A stretch of 42,687 bases of DNA from Bryobacterales bacterium (lineage in GTDB: Bacteria > Acidobacteriota > Terriglobia > Bryobacterales > Bryobacteraceae), in the NCBI GenBank assembly GCA_020847975.1, contig JADLBD010000219.1, positions 1 through 42,687 of the forward strand, written 5' to 3'. The notes beneath the pieces are model-generated. The model was not told where the DNA came from and did not search any database. It saw only the letters and a list, made by a program, of their open reading frames with translations. A program made the position numbers and the translations under genes. Below, piece by piece: positions 24,701-31,891 of this stretch. How positions within the stretch are numbered: the stretch's first letter is position 1; every line of letters starts with the position of its first letter.

Positions 24701-25202
24701 TGCGCAAACCGAACTGGACGCCGGGGACGAGGACGGCGAGGTTCTGCATGTTGCGGCCGTTGAGAGGAAGTTCGGTGATGCGGCGGTTCTCGATGACGGC
24801 GCCGACGGTGGCGTTTTCAGTCTGGAGTGCGACGCCGCTGGCCACGACTTCAATCGACTCGGTGAGGCTTCCCACGCTGAGCTTGAAATCCTGCCGGACC
24901 TGGGCGGCGGTTTCCACGCGAATGTTGCGGACGCTTTCCACCTTGAAGCCGGCGACCTCGCACTTGACGGTGTAATCGCCTACGGGGACGAGGGGGAAGG
25001 TGTAGTTGCCGCTATCGTTTGTGGTGGCTGTCTGGGCTACATTCGTAGCCTGGTTGGTTGCAGTGACCCTGGCGCCCGCGATGGCGGCGCCTGTCGTATC
25101 GGTGACGATGCCTTGAATGGTCTGTGTGGTGGATTGCCCAAACAGGAGAACTCCAGAGAGCAGGAACGCGGCGGAGAAGGTGACACAAGATCGATAACTC
25201 AT
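21714..25202 (-). CDS. TonB-dependent receptor, Oar-like, large (paralogue A)
   Basis: About 1,162 residues. I start at ATG 25202 (MSYRSCVTFSAAFLLSGVLLFGQ, a signal peptide). A longer in-frame start at 25247 would lie at or upstream of the expected transcript start of the promoter at 25250-25278, and the chosen start matches that of the next paralogue. The N-terminal domain is TIQGIVTDTTGAAIAGARVTATNQATN. The plug has GAVIENRRITELPLNGRNMQNLAVLVPGVQFG and SLDGVDAKDPRIHIMNFVPSIEAIEEFKIQTNAYNAEYG. The barrel ends RRMQFGLKFLF. It is very similar over its full length to the receptor at 25586-29071. The substrate is unknown; export of complex organic nutrients into the periplasm is the family role. 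Confidence 0.92.
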   Translation of the reverse strand: MSYRSCVTFSAAFLLSGVLLFGQSTTQTIQGIVTDTTGAAIAGARVTATNQATNVAQTATTNDSGNYTFPLVPVGDYTVKCEVAGFKVESVRNIRVETAAQVRQDFKLSVGSLTESIEVVASGVALQTENATVGAVIENRRITELPLNGRNMQNLAVLVPGVQFGLRTGLGDGSSGFPIPGQGFSVSANGQRETSQVASLDGVDAKDPRIHIMNFVPSIEAIEEFKIQTNAYNAEYGFGSGAVVSVTMKSGTNQLHGAFFDFLRNDAFDAENYFLNFERAAGTERAKKNTLRQNQFGLVLSGPVMIPKLYNGKNKTFWAFNWESRRTREGVVQTSNWPIDPFREGDFSLLQKGYEANGRFVNPTIIWDPDTGQVFPNNVIPKSRLFPGALNVLNLYIPKAQFVQQDPLDFTARAAVPTPTDVNTYFARVDHNFSSSDRVFARLAWDRSGLTRSNINPNLPVFVDSKVTNLATQWIHTFSPNMINEARFGFNISDDLTSNPRTDNTSFDMDKLGVGLFRIPSDGSRKLTAREHGIPQFTGLPFTLQELTNGNGYDNMRTWQFGDHVSYFKGKHNLKMGAEYYGLYIERGAANLEEGLLGFSGAQAGYSFASFLLGRPKSTQTPEGLPLTFPSAHRAGAYINDDWKVSSRLTVNLGLRWDYNGWPVDSHGLQRTFDIPGLGTSIGRGAGYKKGDGTIIPSVFPGAVDSTGAVKLMEQQKFRFIMPRIGIAFRPTDKWVIRTGAGWFDALQHQNTYTIFNLMPPKAGSQVYQTSMHVAQTIPVAGSNGNTYNISTQTYVPGSNVLTLSDPFLTSGGGRRTIRPVDVLYVPPDYKDGQVWKWSFDIQRELPSNMALTIGYVGSKGANVGNSVINWNDPLQPAQTFFQANRPYPEFYDPATPGLGVQATGRIRYIDSYGEDFYHALQAKLDKRFSRGLTFGISYTYSKTNGDGENGGQEGASFQNPRDRRGSRGLLGFDQTQRLVANWVYELPGRHIKSPVRWVIGGWQLNGILSLASGFPLNIGQSGADLALPNGAVRPDVISDPKLDNPTRRLWYNPQAFQRVTCQINSRPDLCHLGSNGYNSLRGPGERRIDFSMYKNFPIGERSKLQFRWEAFNATNSPWFNNPGGISFSNANVIIPDGSRNGEIRSLRTPMRRMQFGLKFLF

Positions 25203-25249
25203 CTGTTTTAACGCCCCAATGATCTGAGATTTCAAACAGGATTTCAAGA

Positions 25250-25278
25250 ACTGTAGTGGAATGAAACTTGAAAGTCAA
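25250..25278 (-). promoter_or_regulatory. Sigma-70-type promoter of receptor paralogue A
   Basis: Minus strand: TTGACT at 25273-25278, a 17-base spacer, and TACAGT at 25250-25255, followed by TTCTTGAAATCCTG. The predicted transcript start near 25243 leaves a leader of about 40 bases before ATG 25202. Confidence 0.75.
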
Positions 25279-25531
25279 GACGAATTGCGGCGCTGTGGTT
25301 CCAAGGAGCAGGAAAAGAGGCGAGACATGGAGAACAGGCGGGTACTTCAATATGAAAAACAGCGATTATAATATTGTCAATTGTTCTATAACCGATTAGA
25401 AGTTGGGAACTGGCGCGGCGGCGCGGAACGGCTTGAGCGCCAGCGGTTGGACGGGCCATACGCTGCGCGGAGATGCGAATGGCGGCGAAGAGTCTTCCCC
25501 CTCGCGCCGCCGAAAGAGGAAAGAGGAGCAT
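25279..25531. other. Intergenic region between the two receptor paralogues
   Basis: No gene. An AT-rich patch near 25350-25385 contains a perfect minus-strand TTGACA (25375-25380) with a poor -10 (TCATAT, 19-base spacer), a weak candidate for a second promoter. The rest is GC-rich and unremarkable. Confidence 0.35.
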
Positions 25532-25560
25532 AAAAAAGGGGCGGCGCCGGAGCGCCGCCC
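25532..25560 (-). terminator. Rho-independent terminator of the 25586-29071 receptor
   Basis: Hairpin arms GGGCGGCGC (25539-25547) and GCGCCGCCC (25552-25560) with a CGGA loop, followed on the minus strand by six T (complement of 25532-25537). It lies 25 bases beyond the stop codon. Confidence 0.88.
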
Positions 25561-25585
25561 TCGAGACAAACAGGTAGTATCTGGT

Positions 25586-28500
25586 TCAGAACAACAGTTT
25601 CAAGCCGAACTGCATGCGCCGCATGGGATTGCGGATGCCGCGGATTTCGCCGTCACGGACTCCGTTAGGCGTAATCTGGTTGGCGTTGGAGAAGCTGATG
25701 CCGCCCGGGTTGCTGAACCAGGGAGTATTGGTCGCGTTGAACGCTTCCCAGCGGAACTGCAACTTAAACCGCTCGGAGAGCGCGAAGTTCTTGTACATCG
25801 AGAAGTCGATGCGCCGTTCGCCGGGGCCGCGGAGGCTGTCGTAGCCGTTGCTGCCAAGATGGCACAGGTCAGGCCGCGAGTTGATCTGGCAAGTGACCCG
25901 CTGGAAGGCTTGCGGATTGAACCAGAGTTTCCGCGTCGGATTATCGAGGTTGGGGTCTCCGACTACGTCGGGGCGCACGGAGCCGTTGGGAAGCGCCAGG
26001 TCACCCGCGCCCTGCGTAATGGTGAACGGGAAGCCCGAGGCGATGCTGAGGATTCCGTTGAGCTGCCACCCGCCGATGACCCATTTCGCGGGACTCTTGA
26101 TGTTCTGTCCAGGAAGTTCATACACCCAGTTACCGGACAGGCGGTGGGTTTGGTCGAACGAGAACAAGCCACGCGAACCGCGGCGGTCGCGGGGATTCTG
26201 GAACGAAGCGCCTTCCTGTCCGCCGTTTTCGCCGTCTCCGTGGGACTTGCTGTAAGTGTAGGAGATGCCGAAGGTGAGGCCCTTCGAGGCACGCTTGTTC
26301 AGCGTCGTCTGCAGGCCGTGATAGAAGGACTCGCCGAAGGAATCGATGTACCGGATGCGTCCTGTCGCCTGAACACCCAGGTTCGGAGTGGCAGGGTCGT
26401 AGAACGACGGATAGGGCCGGTTGGATTGGACGAATGTTTGCGTCGGCTGAACCGGGTCGTTCCAGTTGATGACGCTGTTCCCGATGTTGGCGCCCTTGCT
26501 GCCGGCATAACCGACGGAGAGCGTCAGGCTGGGGGTCAACTCGCGCTGGATGTCGAAGCTCCACTTCCACACCTGGCCATCTTTGTAGTCCGGCGGCAGG
26601 TAGACGACGTCAACCGGGCGAATTGTGCTGCTGCCCCCGCCCTGGGTGAGGAACGGGTCGCTCAGCGTGAGCACGTTCGAACCGGGCACGTACGTCTGGG
26701 TCGAGATATTGAAATTCTGGCCGTTGGAGCCGAGGACAGGCACAGTCTGCGCGACACGCATCGAGGTGAGGTAGACCTGGCTGCCGGCCTTCGGGGGCAT
26801 CAGGTTAAAGATGGTGTAGGTGTTCTGATGCTGGAGGTTGTCGAACCACCCTGCGCCGGTACGGATGACCCATTTGTCCGTGGGGCGGAAGGCGATGCCG
26901 ACGCGGGGCATGAAGAAGCGGAAACGCTGCTGCGCGGTGAGTTTCAACGCGCCGGCGTCTCCCAGCGCAGCGGGAAACACCGAGGGAATGATTGCGCCGT
27001 TGGCCGTCTTGTAGCCGCCGCCACGGCCGATGTCCGCGCCCAGGCCAGGGATGTCAAACGTCCGTTGCAGGCCGTGCGAATCGATGGGCCAGCCGTTGTA
27101 GTCGTAGCGCAAACCGAGGTTGACCGTCAGCCGCGAGTTCACTTTCCAGTCGTCGTTGATGTAGGCTCCAGCGCGATTGGCGTGCGGGAAGGTCAGCGGG
27201 ATACCCTCGGGAGTTTGCGTTGAGTTCGGCCGTCCCAGCAGGAAAGAAGCGAAGGAGTAACCGGCCTGGGCGCCGGAAAAGCCGAGCAATCCTTCTTCCA
27301 GGTTGGCGGCGCCACGTTCGATCCAGAGGCCGTAGTATTCCGCGCCCATCTTCAGGTTGTGCTTCCCCTTGAAGATGGAGAAGTGGTCGCCGAACTGGAA
27401 CGTCTTCATGTTGTCGTAGCCGTTGCCGTTCGTCAGTTCCTGCAAAGTGAAGGGAAGGCCGGTGAACTGCGGGATGCCGTGTTCGCGGGACGTCAGCTTG
27501 CGGTTCCCGTCGGAGGGGATGCGGAAGAGGCCGACGCCAAGCGAATCCATGTTGAAGCTGGTGTTATCCGTGCGCGGATTCGAGGTCAAGTCGTTGGTGA
27601 CGTTGAAACCGAAGCGCGCCTCGTTGATCATCGTCGCGCTGAAGGTGTGAATCCACTGGGTGGCGAGGTTGGTGATCCAGGAATGCCGGAATACGGGCAG
27701 GTTGGGGTTGATGTTATTGCTGGTGAGGTTGGAACGGTCCCAGGCCAGGCGGCCGAAGACGCGGTCGCGCTCGCTGAAGTTGTGGTCCACGCGGGCGAAG
27801 TAGGTGTTCACGTTGGTGGGCTGCGGAACCGCGGCGCGCGCGGTAAAGTCTGTTGGATCTTCCTGTACGAACTGCGCCTTGGGCACATAAAGGTTCAACA
27901 CATTCAGCGATCCGGGGAAGAGGCGGGACTTGGGAATGATGTTGTTGGCGAATGGCTGCCCGGTGTCCGGATCCCAGATCAGAGTGGGAGCGACGAACTT
28001 TCCGTTGGCGGTGTATCCGTTCTGCAACCTGCTGAAGTCGCCTTCGCGGAAGGGATCAATAGGCCAATTCACGGTGGAGACCACGCCTTCCCGCGTTCGC
28101 CGCGCCTCGTAGTTGAATGCCCAGAATGTCTTGTTCTTCCCGTTGTAGAGTTTGGGGATGACCACGGGCCCGCTGAGCACGAAGCCGAACTGATTCTGGC
28201 GAAGAGTGTTTTTCTTCAGCCGCGTGGTGCCGGGGGCGAGTTCGAAGTTGAGGAAGTAGTTTTCCGCGTCGAGTTTATCGTTGCGCAGGAAGTCGAAGAA
28301 AGCGCCGTGAATGGTGTTGGTTCCGGACTTCATCGTCACGGAAACAACAGCCCCGCCGCCCCATCCGTTTTCGGCGTTGTAAGCGTTGGTTTGAATCTTG
28401 AACTCTTCAATCGCCTCGATGGAGGGAACGAAGTCCATGGTATGCACGCGGGGGTCTTTCGCGTCCACGCCATCGAGCGAGGCCACCTGGTTCGTCTCGC

Positions 28501-29071
28501 GCTGGCCATTGGCAATGACGGCGAAACCCTGGCCGGGAATGGGGAAGCCGCCCGAGCCGTCGCCGGTTCCGGTGCGGATGCCGTATTGGACTCCGGGAAC
28601 CAGTACCGCGAGGCCCTGCATGTTGCGGCCGTTCAGCGGCAGTTCCACGATGCGGCGGTTTTCGATGACAGCGCCGACGGTGGCGTTCTCTGTCTGAAGG
28701 GCTACGCCGGTGGCAACGACTTCAATCGACTCGGTGAGATTTCCGACAGTGAGCTTGAAATCCTGCCTGACCTGGGCAGCGGTCTCCACGCGAATGTTGC
28801 GGACGCTTTCCGTCTTGAAGCCGGAGACTTCGCACTTGACGGTGTAATCGCCCACGGGGACGAGCGGGAAAGTGAAGTTTCCGCTCTCGTTTGTTGTGGT
28901 TGTCTGGGATACGTTCGTACCCTGGTTGGTGGCGGTGACTTTGGCGCCGGCGATGCTTGCGCCGGTGGTATCGGTCACGATGCCTTGAATCGTTTGTGTC
29001 GTCGACTGCCCGAAGAGGCAGACGGCTGACAAGAGAGATAAGACGAGGGTGATGGCCCTGCGATAGTTCAT
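25586..29071 (-). CDS. TonB-dependent receptor, Oar-like, large (paralogue B)
   Basis: A 1,161-residue receptor. The signal peptide is MNYRRAITLVLSLLSAVCLFGQ, followed by TIQGIVTDTTGASIAGAKVTATNQGTN (regulatory-like domain), the plug (GAVIENRRIVELPLNGRNMQGLAVLVPGVQYG; SLDGVDAKDPRVHTMDFVPSIEAIEEFKIQTNAYNAENG) and a barrel ending RRMQFGLKLLF. Long stretches are identical or nearly identical to paralogue A (for example NNPGG/SNPGGISFSNAN and QINSRPDLCHLGSNGY), so the two arose by a whole-gene duplication. One plug difference is AENGWGGGAVV in place of AEYGFGSGAVV. Start ATG 29071 is preceded by a GTTAAACA context like that of paralogue A. Confidence 0.92.
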   Translation of the reverse strand: MNYRRAITLVLSLLSAVCLFGQSTTQTIQGIVTDTTGASIAGAKVTATNQGTNVSQTTTTNESGNFTFPLVPVGDYTVKCEVSGFKTESVRNIRVETAAQVRQDFKLTVGNLTESIEVVATGVALQTENATVGAVIENRRIVELPLNGRNMQGLAVLVPGVQYGIRTGTGDGSGGFPIPGQGFAVIANGQRETNQVASLDGVDAKDPRVHTMDFVPSIEAIEEFKIQTNAYNAENGWGGGAVVSVTMKSGTNTIHGAFFDFLRNDKLDAENYFLNFELAPGTTRLKKNTLRQNQFGFVLSGPVVIPKLYNGKNKTFWAFNYEARRTREGVVSTVNWPIDPFREGDFSRLQNGYTANGKFVAPTLIWDPDTGQPFANNIIPKSRLFPGSLNVLNLYVPKAQFVQEDPTDFTARAAVPQPTNVNTYFARVDHNFSERDRVFGRLAWDRSNLTSNNINPNLPVFRHSWITNLATQWIHTFSATMINEARFGFNVTNDLTSNPRTDNTSFNMDSLGVGLFRIPSDGNRKLTSREHGIPQFTGLPFTLQELTNGNGYDNMKTFQFGDHFSIFKGKHNLKMGAEYYGLWIERGAANLEEGLLGFSGAQAGYSFASFLLGRPNSTQTPEGIPLTFPHANRAGAYINDDWKVNSRLTVNLGLRYDYNGWPIDSHGLQRTFDIPGLGADIGRGGGYKTANGAIIPSVFPAALGDAGALKLTAQQRFRFFMPRVGIAFRPTDKWVIRTGAGWFDNLQHQNTYTIFNLMPPKAGSQVYLTSMRVAQTVPVLGSNGQNFNISTQTYVPGSNVLTLSDPFLTQGGGSSTIRPVDVVYLPPDYKDGQVWKWSFDIQRELTPSLTLSVGYAGSKGANIGNSVINWNDPVQPTQTFVQSNRPYPSFYDPATPNLGVQATGRIRYIDSFGESFYHGLQTTLNKRASKGLTFGISYTYSKSHGDGENGGQEGASFQNPRDRRGSRGLFSFDQTHRLSGNWVYELPGQNIKSPAKWVIGGWQLNGILSIASGFPFTITQGAGDLALPNGSVRPDVVGDPNLDNPTRKLWFNPQAFQRVTCQINSRPDLCHLGSNGYDSLRGPGERRIDFSMYKNFALSERFKLQFRWEAFNATNTPWFSNPGGISFSNANQITPNGVRDGEIRGIRNPMRRMQFGLKLLF

Positions 29072-29119
29072 TGTTTAACCCCCACGGAGCTGAGAAATCT
29101 TGAGAACAGGATTTTAAGA

Positions 29120-29148
29120 ACTTTAGTTTAATGGTAGCGGAAAGTCAA
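29120..29148 (-). promoter_or_regulatory. Sigma-70-type promoter of receptor paralogue B
   Basis: Minus strand: TTGACT at 29143-29148, a 17-base spacer, and TAAAGT at 29120-29125, followed by TTCTTAAAATCCTG. It matches the other two receptor promoters in hexamers, spacing and downstream sequence. Confidence 0.78.
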
Positions 29149-29498
29149 TAGGAGGCACGCTATCGATAACGCAAGCTCATCTTCGGGTTCTTCGCTCCCA
29201 CAGCTTCGCAGAAAGTGGGGATTCTCTTGTTGAGTCATCAAATCAGCGAGTTAGCGGGTGGAAGGGGCAACTCCGGAGCCAGGCTAGCGACGATGGCAGT
29301 CCTATTCTCCGTTCAGAATGCTGGAAGAGGAATGCGATTCCCCTAGGCGCACCCCCGCCTCTTGCCCGCGATGGGATGGGATGGGGCAAAACATGACAGA
29401 ATGGCGCGTATCTACTGGTATGATGATGGATGCATCCTCACCTGTCCGGCGGGCATCCTAAGAACTTAGATTCCAAACACGAAGGAGACAAACATCGC
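29149..29498. other. Divergent intergenic region between receptor B and superoxide dismutase
   Basis: About 350 bases with no gene. It holds the candidate extended -10 listed separately and a ribosome-binding site GAAGGAG (29481-29487) for the dismutase. Otherwise I see nothing I can support. Confidence 0.4.
29416..29424 (+). promoter_or_regulatory. Possible extended -10 promoter of superoxide dismutase
   Basis: TGGTATGAT reads as an extended -10 (TG, one base, TATGAT at 29419-29424). A GACA-containing partial -35 lies about 18-20 bases upstream. The leader would be about 70 bases. Confidence 0.4.
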
Positions 29499-30104
29499 AT
29501 GCCGTTCACGTTACCGGCTCTACCCTACGCTCATGACGCTCTGGAACCGTACATCGATAAGCTGACCATGGAGATCCATCACGGCAAGCACCATGGCGCC
29601 TACGTCGCGAATCTCAATAAGGCGATCGAGTCCGCGCCGAATCTGGCCGGAAAGACCCTGGAGGAGTTGCTGGCGAACAATGCCGGGGCGGTTCCCGAAT
29701 CGATCCGAACGGCGGTCCGCAACAATGGGGGAGGCCACTGGAACCACTCGCTATTCTGGACGCTGATGGGGCCGGGCGGCGGGGCTCCGGTGGGGAACTT
29801 TGCCGCCGCGGTGAAGAGCGTCTTCGGGAGCTTTGACGCGTTCAAAGAGAAGTTCGCCGCCGCCGGCGCCGGCCGTTTCGGATCGGGCTGGGCCTGGGTG
29901 ATCAAGGAAGGCTCATCGCTCGCGATCACGTCGACGCCGAACCAGGACACGCCGATCATGGAAGGGAAGGCCGCCGTATTGGGCCTGGACGTGTGGGAGC
30001 ACGCCTACTACCTGAAGTATCAGAACCGCCGGCCCGAATATATCGCGGCGTGGTGGAACGTGGTCAATTGGAAGGCTGTCGAAGACCGTTTCAATTCCCT
30101 CTGA
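29499..30104 (+). CDS. sodA: Superoxide dismutase, Mn/Fe family (probably Mn type)
   Basis: A 201-residue enzyme converting superoxide to peroxide and oxygen. Start ATG 29499 (MPFTLPALPYAHDALEPYID) has GAAGGAG upstream. Metal ligands are visible: H27 in MEIHHGKHH, the His in GHWNHSLFW, and Asp and His in DVWEHAYYLKYQNRRPEYI. The Gln in TPNQDTPI is at the position typical of Mn enzymes, and GPGGG after the second ligand region also fits Mn or cambialistic forms. There is no signal peptide, so it is cytoplasmic. It stands alone between a divergent receptor and the TIR cassette. Confidence 0.95.
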   Translation: MPFTLPALPYAHDALEPYIDKLTMEIHHGKHHGAYVANLNKAIESAPNLAGKTLEELLANNAGAVPESIRTAVRNNGGGHWNHSLFWTLMGPGGGAPVGNFAAAVKSVFGSFDAFKEKFAAAGAGRFGSGWAWVIKEGSSLAITSTPNQDTPIMEGKAAVLGLDVWEHAYYLKYQNRRPEYIAAWWNVVNWKAVEDRFNSL

Positions 30105-30123
30105 TCTTTCCCGCCTTGTTTTG

Positions 30124-30150
30124 GGTGGGCGGCGCTCGCGGCCGCCCACC
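30124..30150 (+). terminator. Strong hairpin after superoxide dismutase, without a T-run
   Basis: A perfect 10-bp stem (GGTGGGCGGC and GCCGCCCACC) with a 7-base loop lies 20 bases after the stop codon. It is followed by TGTCTGACAT rather than a T-run, so it is a factor-assisted terminator or an mRNA 3' stabiliser rather than a classic terminator. Confidence 0.5.
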
Positions 30151-30562
30151 TGTCTGACATAGCGTGTCAATGGCTCTACGCCTGGAACGCGGGACCCGCG
30201 TACTGTACCGCAGGCCCCTTTTCAGCTAAACACGACGCCCCTAAGGATTGCGGATGAGCAGAGACGCTGCCAAGCGCCGAGCCTTCCAGCAGAAGGGGCG
30301 TCGAGAGGAGTCTCGACGCGGCACGCAAGTGCGCGCGCCACGGCAGCCCGGCGCCAATGCGCATTGGAATCACAGGGTTTGTTCAGGGGCGCTACAGAAC
30401 TGTTTCCGGAGCTTCTTTCCGGCTGGTGAATTTGCACCTTGCGTGGTAAGAATTGGTTGGAGGAAACAGGGTGAATTATAAAGACAAGTGTCTGGGACAA
30501 CGCGCAATAACGGAGTGGGGACTCTCCTGATCTGGTAGACTCGTTGGACATAGTAGGGTGCT
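30151..30562. other. Region upstream of the TIR cassette with two inverted repeats
   Basis: About 410 bases without a convincing gene. It contains a perfect 9-bp inverted repeat with a 4-base loop (GCGTCGAGA / TCTCGACGC, 30298-30319) and a perfect 14-bp palindrome CCAATGCGCATTGG (30354-30367). Either could be an operator or a structured leader element. A short open frame at 30248-30481 is Arg-rich and shows no family features. Confidence 0.4.
30453..30482 (+). promoter_or_regulatory. Possible promoter of the TIR / nSTAND cassette
   Basis: TTGGTT (30453-30458) and TATAAA (30477-30482) with an 18-base spacer lie about 80 bases before the TIR start. The site is downstream of both inverted repeats. 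Confidence 0.35.
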
Positions 30563-31891
30563 ATGCCTTACGTTCCAGGCTGCAGGTACGACCTGTTCAT
30601 CAGCTACGCGAGCGAGAACGATCGGGACGGCTGGGTGACTCAGTTCGTCGCGGCGATTGGTCAGGAACTCGGGGACCTGCTGGGGCGTCACTTTTCACCA
30701 AAAGACTCGATCTTTTTCGACCGGAACAATCTGCAAACCGCGCAATCATTTCCTCAGGAACTGGCGGCGGCAGCGCGCGACAGCGCCATTCTGATTCCGC
30801 TGTTATCACCCAGTTACCTGACGTCGTGGTGGTGCGACCGGGAACGAACGGAGTTCTTCGGATCGATGCCGCACCGCGCCGAGGAGGTGGATTGTCTTGC
30901 TCCGGTTGTAGTGCGGCCGTTCGAGGAGGCGAGGCTGGACTCGCTCTACCGCAAAGTCCTACGCGTCTCCTTTCTCAGCGCCGATGGACAGACCCCGGTT
31001 GCGCCGGGCTCGCCCGAATGGGCCTCGATGTACCGTGAGTTCGCGCGCCAACTCAGGAACGCACTGGAAAAGTTGCGCCGTAAATGCAGGCCGATCTTTG
31101 TCAGCCGCGGACCGGAGCAACTCCGGAACTGGTGCCAGGCGGAGTTGCAGCGGCGGCAGTTCCGCACCACGCCGGAAACGCTCACCGAGCTGAACGACGC
31201 CGAAAGGTGCCGGGTGTGCCTCCAGGAGGCCTTGCTGGCGCTGCATTTTCTGGGCGGATCGGAGCCGGCGTCGTTCGAGACAATCGAAGCCTCGGTGGCG
31301 CTGTGCCCTGGACCAACGATCCTCTATCAGCCTTTCGGCGCGGATTTAACAGCCGACGAGCGGATCTGGTTGAGCGACTTCGAGCATGATCTACAATCGG
31401 AGCCGGGGAGATACCAGCGTCTGGCGGAAAAGTGCGATCAGGAACTGCTCGCATTGATTGACGAACAGGTGACGCGTCCGCCGGGCGCCGCCGCGGGCAA
31501 AGACGTTCCACCGCGGCTGGCCTTGATATGCGATGCGGCGGACCTCAACGGCGTTCGCCAACTGCAACGGGAGATCCAGACGAAGGGCCCGCTGGAAGTC
31601 CAGCTTCCCGACTTTCTCGCCGACCGTCTGCGGGCGATGGACCGGCTGCGCAAGTGGAGCGACTTTCTGGTGCGCGGGGATGCCCAGATTTTCTACTATG
31701 GAGCCACCGATCCGGCGCGCCTCGAAGCGATCTGGCTCAAGGCCCAGCAGCAGAAGCCGGAGGCAAGACGCAACTGGTATGTTGCACCGCCCGATGTTGA
31801 AGACAAGCGGCGGAGCTATCCGGAGGCATTGTGGAACGTGGATCAGGTCCTGAGTTTCCTGGAACGGGCGCGGGGAGCGAATGCACCATGA
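30563..31891 (+). CDS. Multi-domain TIR protein (N-terminal TIR with intact Glu, then TIR-like regions)
   Basis: A 442-residue cytoplasmic protein. Residues 8-140 are a TIR domain: YDLFISYASENDRDGW, SIFFDRNN, SAILIPLLSPSYLTSWWCDRERTEF. The WCxxE motif (C91, E94) places Glu94 at the position used by TIR NADases, so NAD cleavage is plausible. Residues about 185-300 (RPIFVSRGPEQLRNWCQAEL, ALLALHFLGG, PTILYQPF) and about 325-435 (PRLALICDAADLNGVRQLQREI, DAQIFYYGATDPARLEAIW) look like two more alpha/beta modules of the TIR-like kind, without that Glu. The gene shares an ATGA overlap with the nSTAND-WD40 gene, so the two proteins probably work together: WD40/STAND senses and assembles, TIR acts. 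No signal peptide or membrane segment. Confidence 0.82.
   Translation: MPYVPGCRYDLFISYASENDRDGWVTQFVAAIGQELGDLLGRHFSPKDSIFFDRNNLQTAQSFPQELAAAARDSAILIPLLSPSYLTSWWCDRERTEFFGSMPHRAEEVDCLAPVVVRPFEEARLDSLYRKVLRVSFLSADGQTPVAPGSPEWASMYREFARQLRNALEKLRRKCRPIFVSRGPEQLRNWCQAELQRRQFRTTPETLTELNDAERCRVCLQEALLALHFLGGSEPASFETIEASVALCPGPTILYQPFGADLTADERIWLSDFEHDLQSEPGRYQRLAEKCDQELLALIDEQVTRPPGAAAGKDVPPRLALICDAADLNGVRQLQREIQTKGPLEVQLPDFLADRLRAMDRLRKWSDFLVRGDAQIFYYGATDPARLEAIWLKAQQQKPEARRNWYVAPPDVEDKRRSYPEALWNVDQVLSFLERARGANAP

Noticed and set aside
19952..29029. Plus-strand open frames of 515-669 residues opposite the three receptors
   Set aside because: Val/Gly/Asp/Glu-rich translations that repeat among the paralogues only because the real genes are duplicated; no family features or ribosome-binding sites.
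30248..30481. 77-residue open frame before the TIR gene
   Set aside because: Composition is Arg-rich and irregular, the start lacks a good ribosome-binding site, and it spans both inverted repeats.
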